Shown: piece by piece, positions 4,487-5,391 of the stretch
Layout of the letters: each line of letters starts with the position of its first letter
How positions within the stretch are numbered: the stretch's first letter is position 1
Assembly: GCA_041165345.1 (NCBI GenBank)
Contig: JBEANQ010000163.1
Coordinates: forward strand, 1 to 5,391
Reading direction: 5' to 3'
Length of the DNA: 5,391 nt
Origin: JBBKWH01 sp041165345
GTDB lineage: Bacteria; Pseudomonadota; Gammaproteobacteria; Pseudomonadales; Moraxellaceae
Notes under the pieces: model-generated
The model's database searches: none
Seen by the model: only the letters and a program-made list of their open reading frames with translations
What the model was told of the DNA's origin: nothing
Program-made: the position numbers and the translations under genes

Positions 4487-5391
4487 GGAATATAGTGTTC
4501 TTTGTGATGCTCAATGTCATCTTGTGGGATTCTAAACCAGCTGACTTTGCCATCAGTTCTAATATGTACATCTTTAATGAGACCGAGCCGTTGTAGTTCA
4601 GTCAGTGCCTTATTAAGTGAGCGTGTTTGAAAGTCGCGTAATCTCCCTCCAGAGCCACTCCATAATTGTAGTAATTGCACACTGATAATATGTACCCTCC
4701 CCTCTTCGTGTGTTGCAACGTAGTTTTGCAGCCATTTTGCCATGTCTTGACGCCGACCAATCCGCAGGCGTGTATGCATGTCGACAAGTCCGTACTCCAT
4801 GTGTCCAAAAAGTTTAATGATTTCAGGGTTCATTCTGAGCCAATATTCGCCGGTTTGTTCATCAAGGGCATAGCCGTCAATCAAGTGTAATGCGGCTTTG
4901 TAGCGCTTGGTCTGAATTAAGACCGTGCCACTGGTGAGTCTATAAAAGCTTTCTTGTAGCCATTCGTATTGTGATTTCCCCACACTGCGACCAATTTCTC
5001 TTAAAAATTGCGCACGGTTAAAGTAGATGGAGTCGCCTAGGCGGACGCCTTGGGCGACCCGTAATGCTTGTAAGAAGACATCGTTATCGGCCATGTCGAG
5101 TTGATGACCCGAGTAGTAAATGCTGGAGTCACCACGGCTGGCCATGAGTGCTTTTTCGTGAATTTGCCGATCGCCTGTCTTGATGGGTGCAAATAGACTG
5201 GAGCGTGCCAAATGATTAGGCATGGCCGAGTCCAACAGGGGAAACAACGGTAGCGTATCGCTGGCGTGCTTGGGATAGGGTTTGGTGCTACGACTGGTTG
5301 TAGGTGCTGGGTTTGAAGCTGGATTAACGTTTTCAACCACTGGTGCTGTGGGTGTGGTGCTGCTGTTGGATAATTTGGCGTTGGCTCTGGC
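4477..5391 (-). CDS. trfA: TrfA-family plasmid replication initiator, 5' end beyond window
   Basis: TrfA proteins bind oriV iterons as monomers, open the origin and recruit host DnaA/helicase; dimers pair origins to limit copy number. The frame is open for at least 304 residues to the right edge. A GTG at 5340 could start a 287-residue protein, close to the short TrfA form (TrfA-33, 285 residues), but 17 further codons rich in Ser, Thr, Pro and Ala are open upstream, so the true start is uncertain. The TrfA hallmark follows a disordered, Pro/Ser-rich tail: LPLFPLLDSAMPNHLARSSL, counted as residues 30-49 from the GTG, matching RK2 ALWPDNMRAMPNDTARSAL. Winged-helix segments are likely near 80-160 (IYYSGHQLDMADNDVFLQ, then GDSIYFNRAQFLREIG) and 195-270 (ending ALTELQRLGLIKDVHI). 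Neighbouring iterons support the role. They lie 3' of the gene rather than in its promoter, so autoregulation through the main array is unlikely. The promoter is outside the window. Confidence 0.88.
   Translation of the reverse strand, partial: ARANAKLSNSSTTPTAPVVENVNPASNPAPTTSRSTKPYPKHASDTLPLFPLLDSAMPNHLARSSLFAPIKTGDRQIHEKALMASRGDSSIYYSGHQLDMADNDVFLQALRVAQGVRLGDSIYFNRAQFLREIGRSVGKSQYEWLQESFYRLTSGTVLIQTKRYKAALHLIDGYALDEQTGEYWLRMNPEIIKLFGHMEYGLVDMHTRLRIGRRQDMAKWLQNYVATHEEGRVHIISVQLLQLWSGSGGRLRDFQTRSLNKALTELQRLGLIKDVHIRTDGKVSWFRIPQDDIEHHKEHYIPSA

Noticed and set aside
5037..5336. 99-codon frame overlapping the rep gene in another frame on the same strand
   Set aside because: The overlapping frame has the clear TrfA motif; this one has no recognisable features.

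Overview
The window looks like the replication and partition backbone of a plasmid (or of an integrated plasmid) from a Gram-negative, probably gammaproteobacterial, host, joined to two sugar-nucleotide genes. The base composition is intermediate, with AT-rich control regions. The host guess rests on a CpsG/ManB-type phosphomannomutase, a TrfA-family replication initiator and a small ParA/ribbon-helix-helix pair. It is an inference and does not reach genus level.

Left part (1-2499, + strand): the 3' portion of a UDP-glucose/GDP-mannose dehydrogenase-family gene, cut by the window edge, is followed after 18 bp by a complete phosphomannomutase/phosphoglucomutase gene. The pair looks like the end of a surface-polysaccharide operon and closes with a strong intrinsic terminator (2519-2558). 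The phosphomannomutase keeps all its active-site motifs. The dehydrogenase-like protein keeps the family fold but has substitutions at nearly every recognisable catalytic position, including Ser where the catalytic Cys should be. It is probably a pseudoenzyme or has changed function.

Middle part (2560-3595, + strand): a TA-rich promoter region with a 14-bp direct repeat precedes a ParA ATPase gene. That gene overlaps by 4 bp (ATGA) a 97-residue protein with a C-terminal ribbon-helix-helix domain. Together they look like a type Ib (ParF/ParG-like) partition operon. A 9-bp perfect hairpin follows.

Right part (3561-5391): about 0.9 kb without a credible gene forms a candidate iteron-type replication origin between the convergent par and rep genes. 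Nine exact copies of a 16-bp iteron, all in one orientation, are visible. Six lie in a strictly 21-bp-periodic array (4110-4230), and three are orphans at 3715, 4338 and 4471. The last orphan overlaps the stop codon of the rep gene. Upstream of the array are a 21-nt alternating purine-pyrimidine GC tract and four GGTTAA repeats, a plausible unwinding region. The minus-strand gene running to the right edge encodes a TrfA-family initiator whose reading frame stays open to the edge, so its true start is not visible.

How the parts would work together: the TrfA-like protein would bind the iterons to start replication and control copy number, and the ParA/RHH pair would segregate the replicon. The polysaccharide genes would be cargo or neighbouring chromosomal genes.
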